From: a virus
DNA: 29,558 nucleotides
Virus record (IMG/VR): IMGVR_UViG_3300046453_000188
Location: 1 to 29,558 of that record
Strand: one strand, 5' to 3'
The notes under the pieces were generated by a model. That model saw nothing but the letters and a program-made list of their open reading frames with translations, was not told the origin of the DNA and did not search any database. Positions 6,398-13,174 of the stretch are shown here, piece after piece. Each line of letters begins with the position of its first letter. The first letter of the stretch is position 1. The position numbers and the translations under genes were made by a program.

Positions 6398-6615
6398 CGG
6401 ACGGTTCCGGCGAGGCGCTGGACGATGGCCTGGGCGCGCTTGTACTCGGCGCGAGTGATGCCCGCATGCCGGGTGGTGCTGTACGGCTTGGCGGTGACGC
6501 CGGCGCGAATCCAGTTGGCGGCGACGACGCTCTGCGGCTTGCGCAGGATGTCGGCAGCCTCACGCAGCTGGTTGAGGACGGTGTTCGCCCGACTGCTGGC
6601 CTGTTCGGTGCTCAT
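6394..6615 (-). CDS. Hypothetical 73-aa helical protein with leaderless start
   Basis: This is a helical, basic protein (LNQLREAADILRKPQSVVAA, ITRAEYKRAQAIVQRLAG). It could be a small DNA-binding protein, but no HTH is certain. ATG 6615 lies 6 bases downstream of a leftward TACTAT -10 box and has no Shine-Dalgarno site, so a leaderless mRNA is expected. It is the first gene of the 6615-4461 operon. Confidence 0.65.
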   Translation of the reverse strand: MSTEQASSRANTVLNQLREAADILRKPQSVVAANWIRAGVTAKPYSTTRHAGITRAEYKRAQAIVQRLAGTVR

Positions 6616-6621
6616 GTATTC

Positions 6622-6651
6622 ATAGTAACTTTATTGCCTATCTGATTGCAA
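6622..6651 (-). promoter_or_regulatory. Leftward leaderless promoter
   Basis: On the minus strand the -35 is TTGCAA (6651-6646), the spacer is 18 bp and the -10 is TACTAT (6627-6622). The -10 ends 6 bases before ATG 6615. It shares sequence with the rightward promoter at 6634-6663. Confidence 0.65.
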
Positions 6652-6660
6652 CTGAGTTAC
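6625..6660. promoter_or_regulatory. 36-bp nested dyad between divergent promoters
   Basis: GTAACT-3-TTGC-10-GCAA-3-AGTTAC is symmetric about 6642/6643 with equal spacing on both sides. It covers both -10 boxes and both -35 boxes, so a protein bound here would control both directions. The HTH protein encoded at 7081 is a candidate regulator (inference). Confidence 0.55.
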
Positions 6661-6663
6661 CAT
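6634..6663 (+). promoter_or_regulatory. Rightward leaderless promoter
   Basis: The -35 is TTGCCT (6634-6639), the spacer is 18 bp and the -10 is TACCAT (6658-6663). The -10 ends 6 bases before ATG 6670. No Shine-Dalgarno site precedes the start codon. Confidence 0.65.
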
Positions 6664-6669
6664 CATCGC

Positions 6670-7077
6670 ATGACCGACACGAACCTCATCTACGCTTACA
6701 CAGCATCCGACGCCGAGCGCGACGGCCTCCTGCTCCGATTCAGCCCCGCGACGACGCTGGAGGCCGGCTACGCGCTCCCGGTGCTCCTCACGCAGAAGGC
6801 TTACGCCGAAGCGGTCGAGTGGACCCGCGGCGGCACCTGGCAGACGGAGGATGCGCGCTGGCGGGATGTGCTCATGGTCGCGAGGCGCGCGGCGGCAGCC
6901 GCGCTCAAGACGGGGCGCACACAGCTGGCGCGAGTCGCACGGGTACCGAACCTCACAGAGAGCGGAAAGCTGAGCCGCGCCGAACGGCCGAAGGGTGTCT
7001 CGCTGGAGGTGCACGCCGAAGGGTTCGACCTCACCGGGGTGCCTTGCATCATCATCTCGATCCCCGGAGAGGACTAA
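6670..7077 (+). CDS. DUF6573 family protein
   Basis: This 135-aa protein opens MTDTNLIYAYTASDAERDGL and continues AGYALPVLLTQKAYAEAVEW and DVLMVARRAA. This is the pattern of the DUF6573 family found on phages and plasmids; its function is unknown. The start at 6670 is chosen because a TACCAT -10 box ends 6 bases before it (leaderless). The in-frame upstream Met at 6646 lies inside the promoter. It forms a two-gene rightward unit with the HTH gene at 7081, ending at a strong terminator. Confidence 0.75.
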   Translation: MTDTNLIYAYTASDAERDGLLLRFSPATTLEAGYALPVLLTQKAYAEAVEWTRGGTWQTEDARWRDVLMVARRAAAAALKTGRTQLARVARVPNLTESGKLSRAERPKGVSLEVHAEGFDLTGVPCIIISIPGED

Positions 7078-7080
7078 CCA

Positions 7081-7512
7081 GTGAAAGGCAACTCAGATAC
7101 CCTTGGAGGCATGTCCGCACTGTCACGTCTTCGCCGTCTCGGAAACGAGTGGCAGAAGCGACCCCAGATCATCGAGGAAGCGCGCGCTGAGAAGGCGACG
7201 TGGCAGGAGATCGCCGACGCGCTCCACATGACGCCGCACGGCGTCCGGAAGCTCCACGCGACCCGCGTCCGTCCGGAGCTTCTCTGGGTCGAACGCGGCG
7301 GGGATGACGCCTGGTATCTCCGCGTCGCGCCGTCCGAGGAGTTCCCCGACGGCGAGGTGCGCGAACTGCAGCGGTTCGCCGGGCTACACGACGATGCTTC
7401 GCTCGCGGAGATCGGTGAGATCGCCAAGGCGTGGGACTGGATCGTTGAAGGCCCGATGTGGGTCGACACGATGGGCCGCTTCCAGGTGCCGGTCGCGCCA
7501 TCGCAGCGCTGA
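7081..7512 (+). CDS. HTH DNA-binding protein
   Basis: This is a 143-aa protein. WQEIADALHMTPHGVRKLHA (about 41-60) is a helix-turn-helix of the sigma-70 region 4/resolvase kind, preceded by a basic helix. The C-terminal part, with VERGGDDAWYLRVAPSEEF, is unrecognised. Start GTG 7081 has GGAGAGG 8 bases upstream, in the end of the previous gene. An alternative is ATG 7111, which follows a TACCCT box by 7 bases and could give a second, leaderless product. It may regulate the 6625-6660 dyad. Confidence 0.7.
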   Translation: MKGNSDTLGGMSALSRLRRLGNEWQKRPQIIEEARAEKATWQEIADALHMTPHGVRKLHATRVRPELLWVERGGDDAWYLRVAPSEEFPDGEVRELQRFAGLHDDASLAEIGEIAKAWDWIVEGPMWVDTMGRFQVPVAPSQR

Positions 7513-7525
7513 GCCTGAACGAACG

Positions 7526-7557
7526 AAGCCCCGGACCTCGTGTGAGGCCGGGGCTTT
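7526..7557. terminator. Bidirectional rho-independent terminator
   Basis: AAGCCCCGG-A-CCTC (7526-7539), loop GTGT, then GAGGCCGGGGCTT (7544-7556) form a 13-bp stem with one bulged A. It is followed by T on the + strand and lies 13 bp after the 7512 stop. It also faces the end of the leftward early operon (7636), so it separates convergent units. The 78 bp at 7558-7635 is more AT-rich but shows no gene. Confidence 0.85.
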
Positions 7558-7635
7558 CGTCTGGGCGGAGTGCTCCACCATCTACGTTCTATCGTGCACC
7601 AATTGCGGATTTTGCGTATTTATGTTCGAGGAGAT

Positions 7636-7848
7636 TCAGTCCCGGCGTGTCGGCTTCCCGCGGGGCCGGCCACGCCTGATCGTCGGCTCGATCCTGAGCA
7701 GCGCCTTCGCGAGCACCGTCATGCGCCCCTGGGCGTCAAGGCGCGTCGCCAGGCGGTCATTCTGCACCCACTCGTAGATCGTGCGCGCGCTCTTGCCGGT
7801 GAGGGCCGCGCCCTCCTTCACAGTTACCCACTCCTTCGGCTCAGGCAT
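7636..7848 (-). CDS. Excisionase-like HTH protein (MerR/HTH_17 type), recombination directionality factor candidate
   Basis: This 70-aa protein has WVTVKEGAALTGKSARTIYE, YEWVQNDRLATRLDAQGRM, the classic winged helix of excisionase-family proteins. A basic tail (RRGRPRGKPTRRD) follows. Such proteins bind att DNA or operators. For a serine integrase it could be the recombination directionality factor, but these are too diverse to assign by sequence. It is the last gene of the long leftward operon. The start at ATG 7848 overlaps the upstream gene by 8 bp. Confidence 0.75.
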   Translation of the reverse strand: MPEPKEWVTVKEGAALTGKSARTIYEWVQNDRLATRLDAQGRMTVLAKALLRIEPTIRRGRPRGKPTRRD

Positions 7849-8071
7849 CCTTCCCTCCCGTCGCGTGACTCGGGCATCCGCACGGGGCCGGGGCGTCCGT
7901 CATGTCGTCCCACGCGTCGCCAATGCAAGCGGCGTGCTTCCCGTCTCGGCAGTCAGGGCCGACGATCGACGCGGCGATCTCGCCGGCAACGCACTCAGCG
8001 CACCAGCACGGTCCCTGATCGAGGTGGCCTGTGCGCTCGAGACGTTGTGCTTCGTCATGCCACACCTTCAT
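7841..8071 (-). CDS. Small Cys-rich protein
   Basis: This 76-aa protein starts at ATG 8071 (ATGA overlap with the upstream stop). Cys pairs CWCAEC (about 20-25), DCRDGKHAAC and CGC suggest one or two bound zinc ions. No named family is recognised. It is one of a run of small Cys-containing proteins at 7841-9685, coupled by overlapping stop/start codons. Confidence 0.6.
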   Translation of the reverse strand: MKVWHDEAQRLERTGHLDQGPCWCAECVAGEIAASIVGPDCRDGKHAACIGDAWDDMTDAPAPCGCPSHATGGKDA

Positions 8072-8391
8072 TCCTCGTCTCCTTCCTGCTCCACCGGCAC
8101 CCACGACGCGAGAAGCTCCTTGGCTTCGGCGTGTGGACACTTCTCACCGGGTTGCAGCGAGAGGTAGCCGTGCGCCTGGCATCCGCCGTGGTGGTCGAAC
8201 CAGCAGTCGTCGGGGTCGGTCAGGTCGCGCAGCAGCGCCTTGATCTGATCGCTGGGCTCCGGTTCCTCGGCTACGACACCAGCCCGCGCGAACTTCTCTC
8301 GGTAGAACGCCTCCACGGCGGGGACCACCGCGGCGGGCAGAGCGCAGTTGCCCACGATCAGGTATCCGTGCTCATCGATTCGAACGGTCAT
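8068..8391 (-). CDS. Hypothetical 107-aa protein
   Basis: It starts at ATG 8391 with GGAGAACCA upstream and an ATGA overlap. The N-terminal part, MTVRIDEHGYLIVGNCALPA, looks beta-rich. The C-terminal part has a Cys/His cluster (DDCWFDHHGGCQAHGY, then CPHAEAKE) that could bind a metal. No family is recognised. Confidence 0.6.
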   Translation of the reverse strand: MTVRIDEHGYLIVGNCALPAAVVPAVEAFYREKFARAGVVAEEPEPSDQIKALLRDLTDPDDCWFDHHGGCQAHGYLSLQPGEKCPHAEAKELLASWVPVEQEGDEE

Positions 8392-8618
8392 TGGTTCTCC
8401 TCCTCTCGCTGCGCAAGATCGGCAAGGTGCTCGTCGTGCTTCGACCAGAGGACGACCCCGCCCTCGTACTCCGCCCACGACGCGTCCGAACACTCCTTGC
8501 AGATGTCGACGACCTCGCTGGGGCAGTTCTCGAGGTACTCACCCCCGCCGTGGTCGCAGCCGTTCTCGATGCAATCCATCGGCCAGACCTCGGCGGGCGT
8601 CTTCGTGTGCGTGCTCAT
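8388..8618 (-). CDS. Small Cys-rich protein
   Basis: This 76-aa protein starts at ATG 8618 with GGAGAACC upstream and an ATGA overlap. Cys residues occur in DCIENGCDH, NCPSEVVDICKEC and could form a four-Cys zinc site. The tail is acidic. It ends EENQ because the stop and Shine-Dalgarno of the next gene share sequence. No family is recognised. Confidence 0.6.
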   Translation of the reverse strand: MSTHTKTPAEVWPMDCIENGCDHGGGEYLENCPSEVVDICKECSDASWAEYEGGVVLWSKHDEHLADLAQREEENQ

Positions 8619-8881
8619 CGGTTCTCCGCCTCTCCCTGCTGAGCCAGGCGGAGTTCCTCGGTGATGCGAATGCCGCGCGGAATCCACTCGTCCGCACGTT
8701 GCCAGTGTTTGGTGAGCGACTCAACGGTCACCTCCGCTTCGTCAGCCATACCCTCGGCTGCGGCCACGACCTTTCGAAGATCGCCCAGCTTGAGATCGCG
8801 GTACGTGTTGTCGGATTTGAAGACCACTCGGCGGATCTCGCGGTCGTAGCGGGTCGCCTGCGGTTCCTTGCGTTCACTCAT
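8615..8881 (-). CDS. Hypothetical 88-aa protein
   Basis: The start at ATG 8881 (MSERKEPQAT) overlaps the upstream gene by 8 bp. The sequence RREIR-like RYDREIRRVVFKSDNTYRDL then KLGDLRKVVAAAEGMADEAE suggests a strand followed by helices. The tail ends ENR at a GGAGAACCGATGA junction. It lacks Cys, unlike its neighbours. No family is recognised. Confidence 0.6.
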   Translation of the reverse strand: MSERKEPQATRYDREIRRVVFKSDNTYRDLKLGDLRKVVAAAEGMADEAEVTVESLTKHWQRADEWIPRGIRITEELRLAQQGEAENR

Positions 8882-9104
8882 GGCTTGCCTGTTCCTCTCG
8901 GTTCTCTCCCGGGGTGGCGCGGATGAATCCCGCGGCCTGAACAGCGTCGACAAGCTTCTCGGTGAGGGGCCGCATGTTCTGCCCAAGAAGACGGGCCTGC
9001 GCACGTTCCGGGAAATTCGACACGTTGAACAGGACTCCGCCGATTGCTCGATCGAGAGCCGCGTAGTCATCCACTGCCTTCTGTGCAGCATCCATGGCGC
9101 TCAT
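8874..9104 (-). CDS. Hypothetical 76-aa helical protein
   Basis: It starts at ATG 9104 with GGGAGAGAACC upstream and a 4-bp overlap. The sequence is MSAMDAAQKAVDDYAALDRA, then helices around ERAQARLLGQNMRPLTEKLV. Nothing identifies a function. It is co-transcribed with its neighbours. Confidence 0.6.
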   Translation of the reverse strand: MSAMDAAQKAVDDYAALDRAIGGVLFNVSNFPERAQARLLGQNMRPLTEKLVDAVQAAGFIRATPGENREEQASHE

Positions 9105-9685
9105 CGGTTCTCTCCCTGCTCGGTGACGGCGGATGCAGCACGCAGAGCGGCGGCGACCGGGTTGAACTCGGCGGCAACTTCGAGCCAGAACTCCCGAGCC
9201 TCGGCGTCTTCCGGAAGGCCGTCGACACCTGAAACGCACCATCCGGCCGTGCAGCACGGGCACGTCTCGCACGCCCCGCTCCCGCATCCGTTCTCGCAGC
9301 ACCACTCGCCACGGCTGCGGGCCTCAGTGACGAGCGCGTCGAGTCCGGTCACCTCGTAGACGTCGTCGAGCGTGACGACCTTCGGCGCGTCGGACGGTTC
9401 GCCCTGCGGCTCTGATCCGACATACCGCCAACCCGGCTTCAGGTGCCCGTGATTGAGCACATCCTCGGGAGTGCCGCTCACGGTGTTGCCACCCTCGTGC
9501 CCGATGGTGATGCGAGCCGGGGTGCTCGGCTCCGGTACCTCGAACACTCGCCGGCCGAGCCAGTCCGTCGCATCGATGTTGCGGAGCTCGATGACTCGGC
9601 CGATACGACGCATCTGCCACCCCACGGGAGCGCCTTCGACATGCGCCCACTGATCGTCGGCGATCGTCTTCTCGTTGTCGGTCAT
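9101..9685 (-). CDS. Hypothetical protein with C-terminal Cys cluster
   Basis: This 194-aa protein starts at ATG 9685 (ATGA overlap). The first ~110 residues look like a small beta domain (RRIGRVIELRNIDATDWLGR, ITIGHEGGNTVSGTPEDVL). Residues about 128-150 hold eight Cys (EWCCENGCGSGACETCPCC, AGWC), likely binding two zinc ions. A helical tail follows. No family is recognised with certainty. Confidence 0.65.
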   Translation of the reverse strand: MTDNEKTIADDQWAHVEGAPVGWQMRRIGRVIELRNIDATDWLGRRVFEVPEPSTPARITIGHEGGNTVSGTPEDVLNHGHLKPGWRYVGSEPQGEPSDAPKVVTLDDVYEVTGLDALVTEARSRGEWCCENGCGSGACETCPCCTAGWCVSGVDGLPEDAEAREFWLEVAAEFNPVAAALRAASAVTEQGENR

Positions 9686-10584
9686 GCTGCGGTCCTTTCG
9701 GGCTCGTGGTGGATGGTCAGCGCGTCCTGGATGATCCAGGCGGCGCGGTAGGTGTCGTGGTGGGCGTGCACGTCGCCGCGGGTGCGGTGCGTGATCCAGC
9801 CGCCGGCGCGAGGTTCGCGCCAGATGCGCACGCTGCGGCCGGCACGCCGACGGGAGGCGACCGTGTGCTGATCGGCATCCCAGAGCGCCTCGACGCCGCC
9901 GACGCGGGACTGCGTGCCCATGGTGTGGCAGATGCACCGGCAGTCGAGCGCTTCGCAGTCGGCGTGCATCAGCGCATCGCAGGTGGGTTCGCGCGACCAG
10001 CGCGCGGCGCCGACGCGGACTCGTGCGAGTTCGTGGCCGCAGAAATCGCAGGTGACGATGGTGACGCCGCGCTCTTCGCGCGTGACGTGGCCGTAGGTGG
10101 TGAGGCGACTGCAGTTCGGACAGCGCTCTCGTACGAGCTCGCGTTCGCGTTCCTCGACCTCGAGCGACTGGTACGCCTGCTCGGCGGCGATGGCGAAGCG
10201 GATCGCGTCGCGGGCGCCGTCCTCGTCGTGCACCCACAGATCGACTGTGCGCCCGTCTCGCGACGCGAGCAGGCGTTCACACTCGTCGAGAGAGAGGAAT
10301 GAGAGCGTGAGGTTCGAGTAGCCGCTCGGCGAGGAGCCCGCGCCGCCCTCCGGAGACACCAGACGGCCGTCGGCTGCGCGGACGTGCGCGGCGAAATCCG
10401 CCCATTGGATGATCGCTTCGACCGTGCGCTCGTAGCACTCGGTGCAGAGGAAGCCGCGCTCCGCAGCGCGGGGCAGGCATCCGCGGCAGGTGCCGGGGCG
10501 CTGCTCCTCCGCCCAGCCGGGGTGATCCGGGCACGTGACGCGGTGCTCGCCTCGCGTGGGGTGGTTCCGAACACAGGTGATCAT
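9682..10584 (-). CDS. Large zinc-ribbon protein
   Basis: This 300-aa protein starts at ATG 10584 (ATGA overlap). Metal-binding pairs appear along the chain: CPDHPG, CRGC, LCTEC (N-terminal third); CPNC and CDFCGHEL (about 150-180); and CDALMHADCEALDCRCICH (about 200-220). The C-terminal 80 residues (VRIWREPRAGGWITHRTRGD) resemble a separate beta domain. Multiple CxxC ribbons suggest DNA or RNA binding. No specific function can be given. Confidence 0.65.
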   Translation of the reverse strand: MITCVRNHPTRGEHRVTCPDHPGWAEEQRPGTCRGCLPRAAERGFLCTECYERTVEAIIQWADFAAHVRAADGRLVSPEGGAGSSPSGYSNLTLSFLSLDECERLLASRDGRTVDLWVHDEDGARDAIRFAIAAEQAYQSLEVEERERELVRERCPNCSRLTTYGHVTREERGVTIVTCDFCGHELARVRVGAARWSREPTCDALMHADCEALDCRCICHTMGTQSRVGGVEALWDADQHTVASRRRAGRSVRIWREPRAGGWITHRTRGDVHAHHDTYRAAWIIQDALTIHHEPERTAA

Positions 10585-11084
10585 GTGGCGTCTCCGATCT
10601 GCGCGAGGATTCGCGCGGTGGTGTCGTCGTCGAGGGTGCGGAGGCCGAGCGCTCGTCCTCGCGGAACCGCGGTCACTGCCCCATCCGATCCGTTACCGCG
10701 GAGATGGTGCACGTTGGGCTCAGCCCATGGCGAGCACGAGCCGTTGAGTGCGAACAGATTGCGATCGCGGATGAGGTCCGCGCTGATTCCGGTGCCTACG
10801 CCCTCCGCGCGATGCACGTCGACAAGATCGACGACGCCGAGGATGACGCCGCCCGCGATCGGTTCGCCGTCGAGCCAGTCGCCGATGCCACCCCGCCCTT
10901 CCTCGTCGGCAGCGAGCAGCAGGCGCTCCTGACGCTCATCGAGCGTGGCGGTCTTGCCGATCGCCGCATGGATCGCGACCGGCCCGCGGTAGCCTCCGGC
11001 GATGTTCGTCGATCGGTTCTCGACGTCCTTGCCGCCGTGGACGATCGCCGATGCCCATGGCTGGCGCACGGTCAGGATCCTCAC
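10581..11084 (-). CDS. ASCH domain protein
   Basis: This 167-aa protein starts at GTG 11084 (GTGA overlap) as MRILTVRQPWASAIVHGGKD, the signature opening of ASCH domains (RQPWA...GGKDVENRS). It continues with GPVAIHAA, then GGVILGVVDLVDV. ASCH domains are RNA-binding or act on modified nucleosides; one bacterial member hydrolyses N4-acetylcytidine. The DUF4326 gene next to it is a frequent phage companion. The role in this phage is not known. Confidence 0.85.
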   Translation of the reverse strand: MRILTVRQPWASAIVHGGKDVENRSTNIAGGYRGPVAIHAAIGKTATLDERQERLLLAADEEGRGGIGDWLDGEPIAGGVILGVVDLVDVHRAEGVGTGISADLIRDRNLFALNGSCSPWAEPNVHHLRGNGSDGAVTAVPRGRALGLRTLDDDTTARILAQIGDAT

Positions 11085-11452
11085 GACGCACCTCCGTTCG
11101 CGATCTCCAGCAGAACGTCGGCGTGGCATGGCTGATCCAGCGGACACCAGCACGCGAGGTTCCGCCCTGCAAGCTCGACGCGGATCTCGTCGATCGAGAC
11201 AGGTACGAGGTGTGGGTGGTTCAGCAGCAGATCGCGGTATCTCGCAACTGCACTTCGGCGCGCGCCTCCGAGGTCAGCGTTCTGACCGATGAAGCCGACG
11301 CCGTCCCGTTCAAGGTCGAACGGTCCGCGTCGCGACACGGGAACGATCCTGACGGGGTTGCCGAACCTCGACGGTCGTGCGACGACGACCGTGTTCTCCG
11401 GCTTCCGCCAGCCCTTCGCGCGCGACAGCTGCACTCGACGCGGCGCGCTCAC
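11081..11452 (-). CDS. DUF4326 family protein
   Basis: This 123-aa protein fits DUF4326 closely: RVQLSRAKGWRKPENTVVVA, then RPSRFGNP, AVARYRDLL, ELAGRNLACWCPLDQPCHAD and VLLEIAN. The CWCP-x4-CHAD cluster and the RxSxxGNP motif are invariant in the family and may form the active or metal site. The biochemical function is unknown. The start at ATG 11452 overlaps the upstream stop by 4 bp. It is paired with the ASCH gene downstream. Confidence 0.85.
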   Translation of the reverse strand: MSAPRRVQLSRAKGWRKPENTVVVARPSRFGNPVRIVPVSRRGPFDLERDGVGFIGQNADLGGARRSAVARYRDLLLNHPHLVPVSIDEIRVELAGRNLACWCPLDQPCHADVLLEIANGGAS

Positions 11453-11775
11453 CGTGCGTTCCTTCCGGTGCGGCGAGCCCAGTCGACGGCCGGAGCCACG
11501 TTGATGCCGCGCTCGTGCAGCTGGTGAAGCTCCTGAGCGCCGAGGTGCCCCTGTGCCCAGATCTTCGCGATGAGGGCGACGTCGGGCGAAGGGACGCCGG
11601 CGGCTTCGAGCATCGAGGCGTCGCGGATGCGCTGGTCGATGTCGGCGCCGAGAACGCGTAGCGGGTCGAGGCGTTCGAGGTGAGTCACGATCTCATCGAC
11701 GGCGTCTCGTTGCCCTCCTCTGATCACGTACCAGAGCAGTCGGCCGACGTCGGCGAGGGGGGAGAGGTTCAGCAC
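11449..11775 (-). CDS. Hypothetical 108-aa protein
   Basis: The start at GTG 11775 is chosen because GGAG lies 7 bases upstream and the 7-bp overlap with the previous gene matches the operon style; an open frame extends further but is antisense-like in composition. It is helical throughout (LADVGRLLWYVIRGGQRDAV, VALIAKIWAQGHLGAQELHQ). No family is recognised. Confidence 0.6.
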   Translation of the reverse strand: MLNLSPLADVGRLLWYVIRGGQRDAVDEIVTHLERLDPLRVLGADIDQRIRDASMLEAAGVPSPDVALIAKIWAQGHLGAQELHQLHERGINVAPAVDWARRTGRNAR

Positions 11776-11999
11776 GAGCAGGCTCCGTTCAGGGCGATCT
11801 CCATGAAGCAGGATGGGCAGTTGGGGCGAGGTTCCGGCTCGGGGCTTTCGTCGGGGATGCAGCCGTGGTGGACCATCTGGCCGTCGACTCGCTGCACCAT
11901 GTCGCCCGGGTGGATCCGGAAGCCGCAGCCGGCGGCGCATGCGCCGTCGTAGCGTGCCCGCCATGTGGCAGGGGGCTCGTCGTCAAAACGGGGTGTCAT
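11769..11999 (-). CDS. Small zinc-finger protein next to SSB
   Basis: This 76-aa protein starts at ATG 11999, inside the end of ssb (17-bp overlap), with GGAG 8 bases upstream. [20 protein letters not shown], then [14 protein letters not shown] looks like a treble-clef or PARP-type finger (C-x3-C...H-x-C). A second C-terminal cluster reads CPSCF...CSC. DNA binding is likely; a precise function is not assignable. Confidence 0.65.
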   Translation of the reverse strand: MTPRFDDEPPATWRARYDGACAAGCGFRIHPGDMVQRVDGQMVHHGCIPDESPEPEPRPNCPSCFMEIALNGACSC

Positions 12000-12486
12000 C
12001 GCCGAAGCTCCCTGTCGACCAGGCATCCGTCGACGTCGAGGATCCGGGGGTGGCCCACGGTTCGTCGGTCGTCTGTGCGGGTGCGGACTGTGCGCCGGCG
12101 GATGCGCTGGCACCGTGGTTGGACGCGGCACGGGTGACCTGCGCGGTCGCGTACCGGAGCGAGGGGCCGATCTCGTCGACCTCCAGCTCGATCGCGGTGC
12201 GCTGGTTGCCCTCGCGGTCCTGGTAGGAGCGCTGACGCAGACGGCCCTGCGCCATGACGCGCATGCCCTTCGTCAGCGAACCCGCCACGTGCTCGGCGAA
12301 CTCGCGCCACACGGATGCACGGAGGAACAGCGCATCGCCGTCCTTCCACTCATTCGCGGCACGGTCGAAGTTCCGAGGCGTGCTCGCGATCGTGAAGTTC
12401 GCGACGGGAAGTCCGTTCTGCGTGTACCGCAGTTCGGGGTCGGCCGTGAGGTTCCCCACGACGGTGATGACCGTTTCTCCTACCAT
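11983..12486 (-). CDS. ssb: Single-stranded DNA-binding protein
   Basis: This 167-aa protein has the OB fold of bacterial [67 protein letters not shown] and a disordered tail ending in GDDTPF. The acidic DDxPF end is the site for partner proteins. It starts at [10 protein letters not shown] (12486), matching actinobacterial SSBs; an in-frame Met at 12507 would overlap the upstream gene. It coats ssDNA during replication and RecT-mediated recombination. Confidence 0.95.
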   Translation of the reverse strand: MVGETVITVVGNLTADPELRYTQNGLPVANFTIASTPRNFDRAANEWKDGDALFLRASVWREFAEHVAGSLTKGMRVMAQGRLRQRSYQDREGNQRTAIELEVDEIGPSLRYATAQVTRAASNHGASASAGAQSAPAQTTDEPWATPGSSTSTDAWSTGSFGDDTPF

Positions 12487-12488
12487 GG

Positions 12489-12977
12489 CTATGCTGCTTC
12501 CTTCCATTCGGCCGGACGGGCGTCCGGGTTATCGATGTCGTCGTCCCAGGCGAGCGGAGGTGCCCATCCTTCGCGCAGAGCACGGGCCTTCGCCTTCGCG
12601 GCGACGGCTCGCTCCTCTCTCGTTCTCATCGGTGGTGGTGATGCCCAGATCTCGTCGTACGCCGCGGCAACCGCCCTTGCCGTTGCTCGCGTGACCGTGG
12701 CGCGTGCGGCGATGTCGCGGCCTCTTCCGAGACCCGCGCGCTTCGCTGTCGTCTGAAACGACCACCCGATACAGGCGAGCGCCTGCATGCGGCGGACCAT
12801 GCCGGTCGCGTCGACGTGTCCGGATGGCATCGGGCGGCCGGCGGCGTGCTGGTGGCGTCGCCAGAACTGGTAGTCCGTGTTCGCCTGTCGGCAGTCGGCG
12901 CAGCGGCACCGGTGGCCCATGTAGCAGGTGAGGTTCTCGCCGTGGCGGTGTTCCGGAGGGCACGTGCGCTCGGTCAT
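12489..12977 (-). CDS. Actinophage zinc-binding/HTH protein of unknown role
   Basis: This 162-aa protein starts at ATG 12977 (ATGA overlap). The N-terminal part [20 protein letters not shown] (about 18-37) is a compact Cys cluster. It is followed by [20 protein letters not shown], the usual 'size of the hop' helix, and [13 protein letters not shown] (HTH-like). This arrangement recurs in many actinophage early regions and probably binds DNA. Its position between the replication protein and SSB fits a role in replication or its control (inference). Confidence 0.7.
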   Translation of the reverse strand: MTERTCPPEHRHGENLTCYMGHRCRCADCRQANTDYQFWRRHQHAAGRPMPSGHVDATGMVRRMQALACIGWSFQTTAKRAGLGRGRDIAARATVTRATARAVAAAYDEIWASPPPMRTREERAVAAKAKARALREGWAPPLAWDDDIDNPDARPAEWKEAA

Positions 12978-13174
12978 CGCGTGACCTCCTGGCCGTTGGC
13001 GCGCCGGATGAGCGCGCGTTGTTGCTCGGTCTCGGCCTCGTAGGCGCGGTCGCGGAGCACCGCGCTGGGCAGCGGCCGGTACACCTCGGAGATCGCGCGG
13101 CGCACGCGGCGGGCGTCGGCTTCGAGGCGCTCGATGAACGTGTCGAACCACTCATCTGCGGTCGTTGCGTGCAT
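12974..13174 (-). CDS. Hypothetical 66-aa helical protein
   Basis: The start at ATG 13174 shares one base with the upstream stop (TGATG). It is charged and helical: EWFDTFIERLEADARRVRRA, then RDRAYEAETEQQRALIRRAN. It may be a partner of the DnaD-like protein, but no family is recognised. Confidence 0.6.
   Translation of the reverse strand: MHATTADEWFDTFIERLEADARRVRRAISEVYRPLPSAVLRDRAYEAETEQQRALIRRANGQEVTR

Noticed and set aside
5435-6625. 396-codon rightward open frame opposite the PP-loop operon
   Set aside because: It spans several well-coupled leftward genes and the divergent promoter, and its product resembles no protein family.
7558-7635. AT-richer 78-bp gap checked for a small RNA or promoter
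   Set aside because: No -35/-10 pair with acceptable spacing, and no hairpin beyond the neighbouring terminator.
11785-11964. N-terminal extension of the 108-aa protein
   Set aside because: The extension is Arg/Pro-rich and overlaps the zinc-finger gene. GTG 11775 has its own ribosome site and standard overlap.
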